A DNA stretch of 64,000 bases from Caecitellus pseudoparvulus (lineage: Eukaryota; Bigyra: Bicosoecida). The DNA lies in assembly GCA_965644315.1 (NCBI GenBank), contig CBFFRQ010000040.1, positions 248,001 to 312,000 on the forward strand, written 5' to 3'. The translations under genes were made by a program, and so were the position numbers. Positions 1 to 11,229 of the stretch are shown one piece after another. The stretch's first letter is position 1. Each line of letters starts with the position of its first letter. Under the pieces are notes generated by a model that saw only the letters and a list, made by a program, of their open reading frames with translations, was not told the origin of the DNA and searched no databases.

Positions 1-603
1 GAACACGCCAACAGGCAGGCTGGTGAGAGCGTTGAAGCTCAGGTCCAGGCGTGTGAGGCTTGTAAGGTTGGCAAACACGCCAGAAGGCAGGCTCGACAGC
101 GCATCGTTGCTGAACATGTTCAGCTGTAGCAAGCTCGTAAGGCTGGAAAACACAGATGAGGAAATGCTGGCCAGGGCGTTGTTTTTCGCAACCCGCAGGT
201 AGGTGAGGCTCGCCAGGTCGTCAAACACGCCAACAGGCAGGCTCGCCAGATCATTGCTGTACAGACTCAGATGTGTAAGGCTTGTCAGGTTGGCAAACAC
301 ATCTGACGGCAAGCTGCTCAACGCATTATTGCTGTCAATCCAAAGCTCTTTGAGACTGGTTAGGTCGGCAAACACGCCTGAAGGCAGGCTCGCCAAAGCA
401 TCGTTGTTCCTCAGGACCAGTGCTGTGAGACTGTGCAGCCCCCCAAATGCGCTGGCATTTATGCTCGTGATGCTGCTGTCAGAAATGACAAGGCTATCAG
501 TCCCCGTGCACCCGCTGCAGCTCACCAGCAAGTCACCAGCAACAGCGCAGCATGCTGGAACGCCACCCACCACGCTGCCCCACATGCATGCCATACACGC
601 CAT
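1..603 (-). CDS. Secreted leucine-rich-repeat protein, C-terminal end cut by window edge
   Basis: Reading the minus strand from an ATG at 603-601 gives an uninterrupted frame to base 1. It begins with a short Cys/Ala/Met-rich hydrophobic stretch that could be a signal peptide. A Cys-containing segment (VSCSGCTG, near 510-535) follows, then about six tandem leucine-rich repeats of 24-25 residues. The recurring core is LxxLxLxxNxLxSLPxGVFxxL, for example GVFADLTSLKELWI and GVFDDLASLTYLRV. Such repeats form the solenoid of extracellular recognition proteins; ligand and function are unknown. The frame stays open upstream of the ATG, so the true start may be further up or in another exon. The protein continues beyond the window, so any membrane anchor is not visible. 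Confidence 0.7.
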   Translation of the reverse strand, partial: MACMACMWGSVVGGVPACCAVAGDLLVSCSGCTGTDSLVISDSSITSINASAFGGLHSLTALVLRNNDALASLPSGVFADLTSLKELWIDSNNALSSLPSDVFANLTSLTHLSLYSNDLASLPVGVFDDLASLTYLRVAKNNALASISSSVFSSLTSLLQLNMFSNDALSSLPSGVFANLTSLTRLDLSFNALTSLPVGVF

Positions 604-1450
604 GCTCAGTATCTTTGCCAACACTGCACTTGACGCCTGCTTGACTGTGCCCCGCCCCAGCCTTGTTGAGCTGGCCCAGCACGTGCGTCGCTGGGCGTTT
701 CCTGCCGGCTTTGACGCTGGTACGGACTGAACGCACGCTGCGCCGTCACTGCACCCCGAGCAGCACTGCAGATCTGACCATGTCTCACATCGTGCCTTCT
801 TGCTCTCAGTGACTCGAGCACCACACGCCGCGCCATGTTGTGTACTGCGCATGCCTGCCGATGGCGTGTGAGCCTTCCACGAGCCTCCGCAGCACAACTC
901 CATGCAGCGATACCGCAGCACTGCCCCCCCGTGCAGCACGCACTGCATGCACACGATAGCACGTGGGCCGGGCACGTGCTGCCGGCTTCCCCAGGCGGGG
1001 TCCTGCAGTGCCAAACAAGCGCCTGGCGCAGGAAAGGCAACTGGGGCCTGCCTCAGACCGTGTCCACAGCGTCCTTCCAAGCCTCCAAGACCCACACCAC
1101 TTGTGAGGCTTCCATTTCATGTGTTCTTCGCGTGCAGTTTGATTTGAATAGCGCTGTCGGGCCGACTGATTTGCAGCCCACACATGCACCCCCCTCCACC
1201 TCACCGCCCCCACCACACTGCCCACGCCACACCTTGCACCGTGCACATGCTCAGCAATGCCACGTGTGGTGCCCTGCGTACCTTCACTGCGTGCCACGCA
1301 TCTCACACGGGACGCCCGACACGCGTGACTGGCGGCGGCCGTGCAGAGCCAGTTCACAGCCATTTCACTGCAGGCGAGCGTACTCCCTGCTTGTCCCACC
1401 CTGACACCCGGCAGTCACTGCACGCCGCATGAGGCATCGGGCCTAGAGCC
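604..1450. other. Intergenic region between divergent LRR gene and P4-ATPase
   Basis: About 850 bp with short overlapping frames on both strands but no frame showing domain-like or biased composition. It is C/A-rich on the plus strand, with runs such as CCCCCCTCC near 1190. It presumably carries the promoters and 5' leaders of both divergent genes, possibly also an upstream exon of the LRR gene. No TATA box or other motif can be named with confidence. Confidence 0.5.
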
Positions 1451-4400
1451 ATGGGCAGTGGGTCGTGGGTGAAACCTGAGCCTGGCCAGTCAACATCGGA
1501 CGACATGTCCCGACCAGCCGTCAGCGCACCCAGTCCACTGGCTGCAAGCCCCAGCGAGGAGCCGTCCTCGCCAGAGCAGCGCACAGTGTACGCGGGTGAC
1601 GCCTCCAAGAACGACTTTTGTGATAACCGGGTCATCACCTCCAAGTACACGTGGTGGAACTTCTTGTTCCTGTTTCTGTGGGCAAAGTTTCGCGTGCGTG
1701 CGCGCCAGCCATGAAACGCCTGTGCAACGCCTGCCATACACGCTGACTCGCCCCTTCCGCGGCCCTGCGCACGTTCTTCGACTCGCCCTCGCGCAGTATG
1801 AGTTCGCCAATGTGGGTTACTTGATGCTTGCGCTGCCCTGTGCGCGATGTGCCCCTCACGCCGTGCTTCACGTGCGCCCCACAGCGTTACTTTTTGGTCA
1901 TCTGCATCCTGCAAGCCATTCCGCAAGTGAGCATTACCAACGGCGTGCCGACGACGGCGGCCCCCCTGGCCTTCGTCCTGGCTGTGGATGGTCTCTTCAC
2001 TGCGATCCAGGACTACAACCGCCACGTCTCGGACCGCAAGGTCAACGTGCACTCGAAGGTGCGGAAGCCGGCTCCCGCCGTAACTCCACTGTAGAGCGGC
2101 AAGCCCGCTGTGTGCGGCGCGCCAGACGCAGCCCTGGCCACCTTGCTGCACTGCGCTCCATGCCACAGGTCGCTGTCTCCCGGGATGGCCTGCCTTTCTC
2201 CATGACGTCTTGGGAGGACGTGGCAGTCGGGGACATCGTGAAGGTATGGCTGGTGACCAGTGCCGTCGTTGCCCTTGGGCAGTCCACGCCACGCCACCTT
2301 CGCCGCAGGTGGACCACGACGGCCGCTTCCCTTGTGACATGGTGCTTCTGTCTGCAGGTGCGTCACAACCCCTGCGCCTGCCCGGCTCTGGCACCCAGTC
2401 GTGCCTGCCCCAACTGCGGCCGTTTCTCTGCCTGCCACGCCGCCTCACCCCGGCACCAGCAGCCGCTCAGCCACCCAAACGCACCGCCCGCTGTCCACAG
2501 TGCACTCTGCTGACGACAAGACCAACAAACACCGCCGCTGCCACGTGAACACCAAGGACCTGGACGGTGCGTGGTGTGGTGCGCTGACTCACCGATCTCC
2601 CACTGGCACTCCTCCACCCCCCGCCCCCGCACAACCTCAGGTGAGAACAACTTGAAGATGCGCAAGGCGCTGGTGGAGACGGCTGATCTGATCTGCAACA
2701 ACTCCGGCGAGGAGGACGGCGAGGGACACCCCGTGCTCATGATCAAGCCGACCGAGGCCGAGCGAGACGAAGTGTGGCGCGCCTGGCGAGGGCACGTCGT
2801 GTGTGACCCGCCCGACGGCGACCTGGACAAGTTCTTCGGGCGCATCGTGTTCACAGAGGGCCCCCTTGCCCGGCGCAAGGACCTGTTCGTGGAGAAGGAC
2901 AACCTGCTGCTGCGCGGCACGCAGCTGCGGAATTGCGCGGCCCTGTACGGCATCGCCGTGTACACAGGGTACGAGTGCAAGATCAACTTCGGCTCGTCTG
3001 CTGACAGCAAGGAGAAGATCCCCAGCCTGTCTGGGCAGATTGACACCTTCGTCGTGTGCATGTTCCTGTACCAGGTGCTGCTGTGCCTCATCGGCGCGTC
3101 GGGGGCTCTGATCTGGAACAACTTGGAGACCACCACCGGCATCAACCTGTGGTACATCCCGGGGCTGGAGGCCAACTTCCTTGCCTGGCTGCTGTCCTTC
3201 TTCACCTACTTCCTGCTCACCTCCAACCTCGTGCCCATCTCCCTGTACGTGTCCATCAAGATCTCCCGCCAGGCGCAGAAGTTCATGATGGACCGGGACC
3301 GGGACATGGCCCTCGTGCCACGTGGCGCCAGCTTCCGCTCCCGAGCCCTCTGCTGCTCCTGCTCCAAGCAGGCAGGGGACGAGGAGGAGGAGGAGGCGGC
3401 GGGCAAGCCCGAGGTGCTCACGACGGAGGTGCGCACCATGGAGCTGAACGACGAGCTGGGGCAGATCACGCACATCTTCTCCGACAAGACCGGCACCATG
3501 ACCTGCAACGACTTCAAGTTCCGGCAGATCTCCGTGGACGGCGTCATCTTTGGCGAGGCCACGACGCAGATCGGCGTCATCGCCGCCCGTGCCAAGGCCG
3601 TGTCCCCCGCAGAGAAGGAGGAGGTGGCCCGCCTGCAGCGCCTGCTGGACCGCGGCAACTCCGTGGAGAACGGCGTGGATAAGGTGCGCTTCCTGGACAA
3701 CCCGCAGCGGTCCCTGTGGTCTGCGCTGGTGGACCCCGCCTCGGCTGAACGCCTCAAGTACTTCATGTACAACCTGGCCCTGAACCACACCGTGGAGCTG
3801 GAGCCTCTCGCAGGGGGTGACTTGAAGTACTCCTCTGCGTCCCCTGACGAGGAGGCCTTCGCGTACGCCGCCAAGTACTTCGGCTTCTGGTACAACAGCG
3901 CCAACGGCAATTTCCGCAACGTGTCTGTGTCCACGTCGCCCGGCACGCCGTCCCTGAACTCCAAGGGGCAGGCCGTGTGGGGAGGTGGGCAGGACCACCA
4001 GTTCCGCCTGGTGGCCCTGCTGCCCTACTCCTCTGCCCGTGGCATGATGTCCGTCATTGTGGAGGACTTGAACGTGAGCCCTGACAGCCCGAAGCGCTTC
4101 ATGCTGCTGGCCAAGGGCGCCGACAACGCCATCGACGAGAAGCTGCGCCCGCTGCCCGAGTCCGAGGGCGCGCGCAGCCCTGATGAGCAGGCCGAGTACC
4201 GAGTGCGCCTGGCCACGGCGGAGCACATCAAGGAGTTCGGCTCAGCGGGCCTGCGTGCCATGGCGTTCGCCATTCGGTTCGTCAGCGCGGGCGAGGTGGA
4301 GGGCTTCCTGAACGCGTGGGGGCAGGCACGCAGTGCGCCTGAGGGGCAGAAGCGCGCAGCCATGGCCGCCGCCATGAACGGCATGGAGGTGAACATGACG

Positions 4401-6575
4401 CTGCAGGGCGCGACGGCCATCGAGGACCAGCTGCAGGACAAGGTAGCGGACACCATCGCCACGCTGTCTCGTGCCGGCATCCGCGTGTACATGCTGACGG
4501 GGGACAAGGAGGAGACCGCCATCAACATCGGCTTCGGCGTGAACATGCTGACGAAGGAGTTCACGCAGCACATCATCACGCTGGGGCAGTTCCAGCGGGA
4601 CGGCCTGGTGCCTGAGGACATCGGGCAGCTGAAGGACTTCGCCGAGCCGGGCGGTGGCGTGACGGGGGTGCAGCTGGTCACAGACCGCCTGCAGATGCTG
4701 CGCCTGCGCCTGCAGCGGTCGGTGGACCCCGTCCCCCAGGCCCTCATCGTGGACAAGGACGCCCTGGCCATCATGCTGGGCAACGAGGAAACCCGCGCCA
4801 ACCTGCTCTTCGTCGCGGAGCGCTGCACCTCCGTCATCTGCTGCCGCTGCCGGCCCCTGCAGAAGCGCGCCATGCTGGAGCTGATCAAGGACGGCGTGCC
4901 GGGATCCAAGTGCCTGGCGGTGGGGGACGGCGCCAACGACGTGGAGATGATCAAGGCCGCCAACGTGGGCGTGGGCATCCTGGGCGCTGAGGGCGCCGGC
5001 GCCGCCAACGCCTCCGACTTCAAGGTGCCCCAGTTCAAGGTGCTGCAGAAGCTGCTGCTGGTGCACGGGCGGTGGAACTACATCCGCATGGCGCTCCTGG
5101 TGTGCTACATGTTCTACAAGAACTGCCTGTTCGCGCAGTCCCAGTGGTGGTACGTCATCTTCGCGGGGTGGTCGGGGCAGAAGTTCTTCATCGAGCTGGC
5201 CACGCAGACGTACAACCTGTTCTACACCGGCATCCCCATCCTCCTCATCGCCGTGCTGGACCAGGACGTCGACGCAGACTCCGCCCAGCGCTTCCCCCGC
5301 CTGTTCAAGGTGGGCCAGCGCGGCGAGCGCCTGAGCGTCGCCATCTTCGGCGCCTGGATCGCCTCTGCCGTCTGGGAGTCCCTCGTCCTCTTCTTCGGCA
5401 CCCTGGAGACGTACCGCGGCAACGGCGTGGCCACCATGCAGGGCGCCTCCCCCTCCGTCTTCATGGTGGGCACCCTGCTCTTCACCCTCGTCGTCATCGT
5501 CGTCTCCATCCGCATCGCCATGCACACGGCGTCCCACAACTGGCTGTACCAGCTCCTCCTCGCCGCCTGCGCGCTGTTCTGGATCCCCTCCGCCTACGTG
5601 TACGGCGCCCTGAACACGGACGGCTTCCTGGGCGGCGTGCGCCTGACCTTCCAAGACGGCAACTGGATCGCCTCCCTGCCCGTGCTCACCACCATCGCCC
5701 TGCTGCCCACCATGCTCTTCCTCCTCTACCGGCGCTACGGCGCGCCCACCTACCAGCACATGGTGCGGTACACGCAGATCGTCCTGCGGGCTGGGCGCCA
5801 CGGCGGCTTCGAGTCCGTGCCGCGTGTGCAGGACGCCAGCAACAAGTGCATGGAGCCTCGGCGGGGTGGCGAGTGGAAGAGCATCGAGGACCAGCTCCTC
5901 ATCACCGGCCTGCAGCATGACGTGGCAGAGACGCTGGCGGAGGCCAAGGAGGGCGTCGCGCACTACAACACCGAGCTGCTCCCCGCGCTCAAGGCGCGTG
6001 AGGCGGCGTTCAAGAAGCAGGCCTCCGCCGCGGGGGGCGACCCGCACTTCCTGCTGCAGAAGGCCACCCTGGATGAGGCCGAGGCCCGCAGCTTAGCCAG
6101 CGAACTCCTGCGCAACCACAAGAACACCATGGTGCAGTTCGGCAAGCTGTCAGACCGGCACCGGGCCGAACCACCCGCCCGGCTGGCGCTCACTGGCTCC
6201 AGCGGCGGCGCGGCGGATGCCGTGGTGCAGGTATCACCTGCCTCCCCCACCGCCGAGGCAGCTGACATGCCGCTCACGCGGGACAGGCCCCGAGCTGTGT
6301 ACAACCAGCGCCACGCCCGCACCACGGGGGACTTGCCCAGCACGGCCTTCTTCGCGCGCGCCGGCGGGACGGACTTTGCGCACGACGACGAGACCAGCCT
6401 CCTGGCGGCTGACGCGGTGGCTCGCGAGAGCTCCCGGTGGAAGCGGTATGGCAGAGTCATCCCCACGCTCATGCGCGTCAAGAGCCTCGCGTCCCCCAAT
6501 GGGCGCCCGACTTCTGGGCGTGCCGGGACATTTTCCGTGACAAGCGGCGCTGCCAGCTCGCCCCACCGCCCATGA
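1451..6575 (+). CDS. P4-type ATPase (phospholipid flippase), 7 exons
   Basis: Exons 1451-1693, 1797-1811, 1885-2058, 2169-2243, 2309-2357, 2501-2566 and 2641-6575 give one frame of 1518 codons. The family flips aminophospholipids from the outer to the cytoplasmic leaflet of plasma or Golgi membranes, usually with a CDC50 partner. Visible hallmarks: the N-terminal DNRVITSKYTWWNF segment before TM1, the FANRYFLV and TNGVPTTAAPLAFVL block around TM2, LDGEN at ~207-211 (actuator loop, usually DGET), PISLYVS in TM4, phosphorylation motif DKTGTMT with Asp ~489, TGDKEETAINIG ~829 and GDGANDVEM ~970. After them come QFKVLQKLLLVHGRWNY and the C-terminal TM bundle. A long cytoplasmic tail of ~280 residues follows the last TM. 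Exon 2 is a 15-nt microexon. The start is the first ATG of the open exon 1; substrate is not deducible. Confidence 0.9.
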
Positions 6576-6636
6576 GCACGCCAGCATAGCAGGCGACGGC
6601 CCGCCAGCACCACCCTCGCGCAATGCAATCCCGCCC

Positions 6637-9600
6637 GTGCAGGAAAGCACGCCACCCCGCACAAATTCCAAGGCTCACTTTCATTTGCACATGTGCGAGC
6701 TCAATGGCCTCCTGCAGAAAGTGCGCCGCAGCGAGCTCCCAGCGCTGCCTCAAATGGCGGCGGCAGCCAACGGAGCGGAAATTGGCGCAAGTGCCGGCCG
6801 CCAAGCCCCTCGAGGGGTCAAGCGCCCCTACGCATCTCCCCATGGCATTGATGGAATGCAGTTGTTTGGGAGGCCTGGAAGAGGTTCTGGCAAGCGCGCT
6901 GACCGCAAGGCTGCGCCGAGGGGCCGTGCCGAGGCGGCTGCGCTGGCAGAAGTCATGAGCAACGCAGCGACAGGGTACACGCCGGAATCCAAGCAGCTTC
7001 CCGACGGGCGCATCATCACCAGTCCGCCCAGCGAACGGTGGAGTTTGGCTCTAGATGACACCCTGCGCGACACTGTCGCCGCCATGGGCACTCATTCCTG
7101 GAAAGCCGTCAGTGTTTCGGAGACTGACTCAGACTGCCCCCTGCCGTGCCAAGCACGGGGCGCCTGCGCACTCTCTCCCCGCAGGTTGCCGCGCACATCG
7201 GCGTGGGGCACACGGCAGATGAAGTAAAAGGGCGTTGGCAGCTGCTGCTGCGGGTGCGTGATGGGACAGGGACACCCGGCGGCCGCCACCGCCAGTGCGG
7301 TTTCTGGCAGCCTCCCACTGCCAAAGTCCGCCGTGGGAAGCACCCTCCACTTTGCGCCGCAGGTAAACCGCAATCGCGGGAATTGGACCGACGCCGAGGA
7401 CGCGAAACTCGTCAGAGTCGTCACTGCCATTCTCCGCGGCGGTGACAAGCGGCATGCCAAGCACATTCAATGGGCAGACGTTGCAGCAGCCATGTACTGG
7501 CGTGACGGCAAGCAGTGCCGCGACCGCTGGTACAACCAGCTGGACCCCGCCATCAACCGAGGTGAGACGTGTTGCGTGCTAGCGTCTGGCGGCCGCCCTC
7601 GTCCCTTGTGCCGTCTCGCAGCTCCACCCGCTCGCCCCCCACAGGCCCCTGGACGGCGGAGGAGGAGGCAGTCGTGTTCGAAGCGCAGAAGTGCATCGGG
7701 AACAAGTGGTGCGAGATCGCCAAGCTGCTGCCGGGGCGCACCGAGAACTCCGTCAAGAACCTGTGGAACTCCCACAAGCGCCGCCTGGGCCGGCAGGGCA
7801 AAGTGACGGGGCCCAACCCAGAAGTTCCCGAACGCTCCTCCACTGGCGCGGCCATCACCATGGCAGCCCGGCGCGCGGCGGCGGAGCTGGTGCGCCGGGA
7901 GGTGGAGGCGGCAGAGGCGGGGGAGGACAGTCTCCTGGCGCCCCACACCGGCAACGTCGGCTCCAAAGTCACACCCATGCACGCCGCGCCCCGCATGCCC
8001 ACCAGCCGCATGGCGCCGCCGCCACCACCCACCTACCAGGCTGTGGCCGCCGCTGCGGCCGCAGGCGCAGCAGCTGCCACCATCACCTCCTCCGCAGCAG
8101 GAACTGCAGCCGTCCACGGCACTTTTGGCAGCGCAGGCGGCGTCCCCGTCACTGGTGCCACCGCCCCCCTCCCGCCCTCAGCAACCGGCGGAATGATGGC
8201 CATGCGGGGAGGGGGCCTGGCGCCGGGGACGGCTGGTGCCGCTCAGCATGTGGGCACTTTCGGACAGCTGCCAGCCGTCGCCTGCAGTGCCGGTATGAGC
8301 CAGGCCTCCACCTCTGCGCTCATTGCCGCTGCACGGGCCGTGGGGCGGCGCCCAGCACCCCACCAGCCCCTGCCTCGCAGTGTCGCAGAGGACGCAGACG
8401 CCTTCAGCGACGCAGACGCGACGCCAGACAGCACTGCGCCTGTGTCCTTCTTTGCACCTGGTGGTGGGGGTGGTGGCAGCCGCGGCGGCGGTGGTGGCGG
8501 TGGCGGGCACTTGGAAGGGGGGCTGGGGGGCGTCGACACTGGCCACGGCAGTGGTGGGGGGCGAGGCAGGCTGCAGCAGCCGAGTGGCACCTCCCCCACC
8601 CCCGGCTTGCCGCACAGGTCAGCGCTGGAGGAGGCTGCCGTGCCCCTGCTGCACCTGCCGTCGTTCGGGCTGGGCGAGGGCGGGGAGGGCGACGACGTCA
8701 TCCTGCCGCCCCCCACCCGCATGCCCCCCCGCCTATCCCCGGGTGATGTGGAATCCCCCCACCACCCACCCCCCGGCCCCACAGACCGGGCCCCCCTCAG
8801 CATCTCCTCAGTCGGCAGCGGCGACGGCGGCAGCCCCGCCAACTCAGACGCCAGCGGGCGGTGCCTGGGCGCAGGGGACCTCGTGGCCATGTTCAGCGGC
8901 GCCGTGGCGTCTGCCTCGCCGGACATGCCTACGCCCCGCAGGCACAGCCTCGTCACGGCAGCGGCAGCCGTCGGAGCCGCCATCGCCCAGCAGCAGGCCC
9001 CCCCGCCCCTGCCCACCTCCGACACACGCTCCGTCTTCAACGACGCCCAGGCCGCTCGGGGTCTCGTGGCTGCAGCGTGGGCGGCGGGCTTCGCTGCGGG
9101 GCGCACAGAAGTCGCGCCACGTGACGCCGTCGCCATGCCACTGCAGCTCGCCGGCGTGCTCTGCGAACTGTTCACGTCCGCGCAGCTGTCAGCGGCGGGG
9201 TGGAGCGCCGGCGCCATCCACACCGCCTCCCTGCGGCAGGGGGCTGCACGGCGTGCGGCGGAGCGGGGCGACAGTGCGTCGCCCAAGTCTGCGCCGCACT
9301 CTGGCGCCTCCCCCTGCACCTCCAGACGCAGTGTGGATGTGCCGCAGGAGCCGCCCCACCACCTGCACGCGGCACCCCCCGCCAAGGGCCCTGCCCCCAC
9401 CTCAGGCAGCGCCGTGACGGAGGGCGACGCGGCAGAGGCGGCAACAGCAGGGGGCGACACCAGCACACCCCGCACAGGACCCAGCGCCGTGGGGGGTGGG
9501 GGGCGGGAAGCGTGTGGCAGCAGCAGCAGCGCGGGGCAAGACGCGGCAGAGCATAGGATGTACCACGTGCCCCTGCTGCCAGGCACCAGGGGGGGTGGCG

Positions 9601-10031
9601 GTGGGGAGGGGCGGTCTCTGGGTGGATTCGGTGCTGGGGGTGTCGGCGTTCTCCGAGGGCCCCTCAGCCTCGGTCCCTCCCCAGGCCACCCGACGCCCCC
9701 CCACATGCCCTCCTCGCACGCCTTCTCAGGTGCCTTGGCAGGCTTTGCAGCCACCACCCCCCCCGGCACCACTGTCGGCGGCAGCTCTGCGTTGCGCACC
9801 AGCACCAGCGGAGGGCTGGGATCCCCCTCCAACCCGTTCCTGCGGCAGCACCCCCTGGCCACCTCTCGCAGCGGCTCGGTGAGGGAGGGGCAGGGGGACG
9901 AGGACAGTGGCTCAGTCGGGCTGGGCAGCCACCCGGGGCAGGGCGCCTCTGCCTTGCTGCCCAGCGCCGACGGCCTCTTCGCCTTCCACGCCTCGCCGGG
10001 CAAGGCGCCAGGGGACGCCCAGAGTTTGTGA
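6637..10031 (+). CDS. R1R2R3 MYB DNA-binding protein
   Basis: Exons 6637-7107, 7185-7253, 7363-7561 and 7645-10031 encode 1041 residues. Three consecutive MYB repeats are rebuilt only by splicing. R1 (~134-180) begins RWSLALDDTLRDTV and ends VKGRWQLLL. R2 (~183-243) begins NRGNWTDAEDAKLV and ends QCRDRWYNQLDP. R3 (~246-297) begins GPWTAEEEAVVFEA and ends RTENSVKNLWNSHKR. This is the arrangement of animal c-MYB and plant/protist 3R-MYBs, which bind MYB recognition elements and often drive cell-cycle genes. The remaining ~740 residues are low-complexity Ala/Gly/Pro/Ser-rich and probably disordered. The first ATG lies 62 bp after the flippase stop; an in-frame ATG at 6754 (MAAAANGAEIG) is an alternative. 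Target genes are unknown. Confidence 0.85.
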
Positions 10032-10234
10032 ACACAGTGACACGGTGACGCACAATGCAATCCACGTAATGCACCCGTACAACGCCTCAGCATGGCTGCT
10101 CAGCTCCCTGCTACTGTTGCAAGTTGTCACACGCGGTAGCCTGCTCGCTGCGGTAATTGCTTCCAACACCACACTTGCCTTTGCCGGCACCAGCGGCCAG
10201 CACAGCCTCTGGGCACTGCTTCATTCGCAACGTC

Positions 10235-11229
10235 ATGGACCGTCTTAGGCAACTATACTGTAAGGCTCTGCCTTTCAAAGCTGGCAGGGCCTGGGCGAGC
10301 AGCGGTCCAAGTACGGGCACGCTGTGGATTGTGGGTACGCCCATCGGCCACCCGGATGACCTGACAGTGCGCGCAGTGAGCGTGTTGCGCAACGTGCGCC
10401 TGTTGGCAGGTGTGTGCATTGCTTGTCAATGAGTCGGCGCTGCTGTGCTGCCACTCACCCCGCTGCGCACACAGCTGAGGACACCCGAGTGACTCTCAAG
10501 CTGCTGCGGCACCACGCCATCCCCGTTGAACACAAACACCTCCTGTCCTTCCATGAACACAACAAGGACGCCCGCACGCCTGTCATCCTGCAGGCCCTCG
10601 CGGCAGGGCACGACACTGCCCTGCTCAGTGACGCCGGCACGCCAGGAGTCAACGACCCAGGGCAAGAGCTCGTGCAGGCTGCAACGCAGCACGGCCTGCG
10701 TGTGGAGCCCCTGCCGGGTCCCTCCGCATACACCACTGCATTGAGTGTGGCGGGCTTCCCCCAGGCAGGCCACGGCGGGTGGGTTGCCGAGGGGTGGGTG
10801 CCCGTTGACCCGCAGCCCCGGTCCCAGTTCATGCGCCGTGTCAGCGGGGGCTTCCCTGGCACCATGGTAGCACTGGAGGCGCCTTCACGCATGGCAGGCA
10901 CGCTGGCTGACGTCGCAGCGGCGGCAGCGCGTGCTGGGGCCCTAGGGCGGCCCATGGTGCTGGCACGGGAGATGACCAAGCCCCACGCGGAATTCGTCCG
11001 CGGCAGCATTGACGAGGTCGTCGCCCGCGTCACTGGCCCGGGAGCGCATGCACACGCGCTGAGAGGCGAGTTCACGATGTTGTTTGGTCCGTGGGGTGGT
11101 CCTCCTCAGCCGTGCCCTGCGGCGAATCCAGCTGCCGCTGCACGAGGTCAAAGTAGTGCCCTCGCTTCGCTAGCAACGCCTCGTGCGAGCCGGACTCCAC
11201 GACACGCCCATCCAGCACCACACAGATGA
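10235..11229 (+). CDS. rsmI: RsmI-family rRNA (cytidine-2'-O)-methyltransferase, organelle-type
   Basis: Exons 10235-10409 and 10475-11229 (310 codons). In bacteria RsmI 2'-O-methylates C1402 of 16S rRNA in the decoding centre using S-adenosylmethionine. Conserved blocks seen: GTLWIVGTPIGHPDDLTVRA, then across the splice LLAAEDTRVTLKLL, LLSFHEHN, SDAGTPGVNDPG, PLPGPSAYTTALSVAGFP and a C-terminal RGEFTMLFGP. The first ~35 residues are basic and amphipathic without acidic residues, suggesting a mitochondrial or plastid presequence and action on organellar small-subunit rRNA. An upstream in-frame ATG at 10157 would lengthen it. The last ~150 bp of coding frame run antisense into the end of the ABC gene; the family domain ends about where that overlap begins, so an unrecognised 3' intron or earlier end is possible. 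Confidence 0.85.

Noticed and set aside
4242-6047. 601-codon antisense frame opposite the flippase
   Set aside because: A GC-rich shadow frame with His/Gly/Val/Leu bias and no motifs, while the plus strand carries an intact P4-ATPase.
8243-10093. 616-codon antisense frame opposite the MYB C-terminal tail
   Set aside because: Pro/Ser/Arg-biased shadow of the low-complexity tail. The sense frame is continuous with MYB repeat 3.
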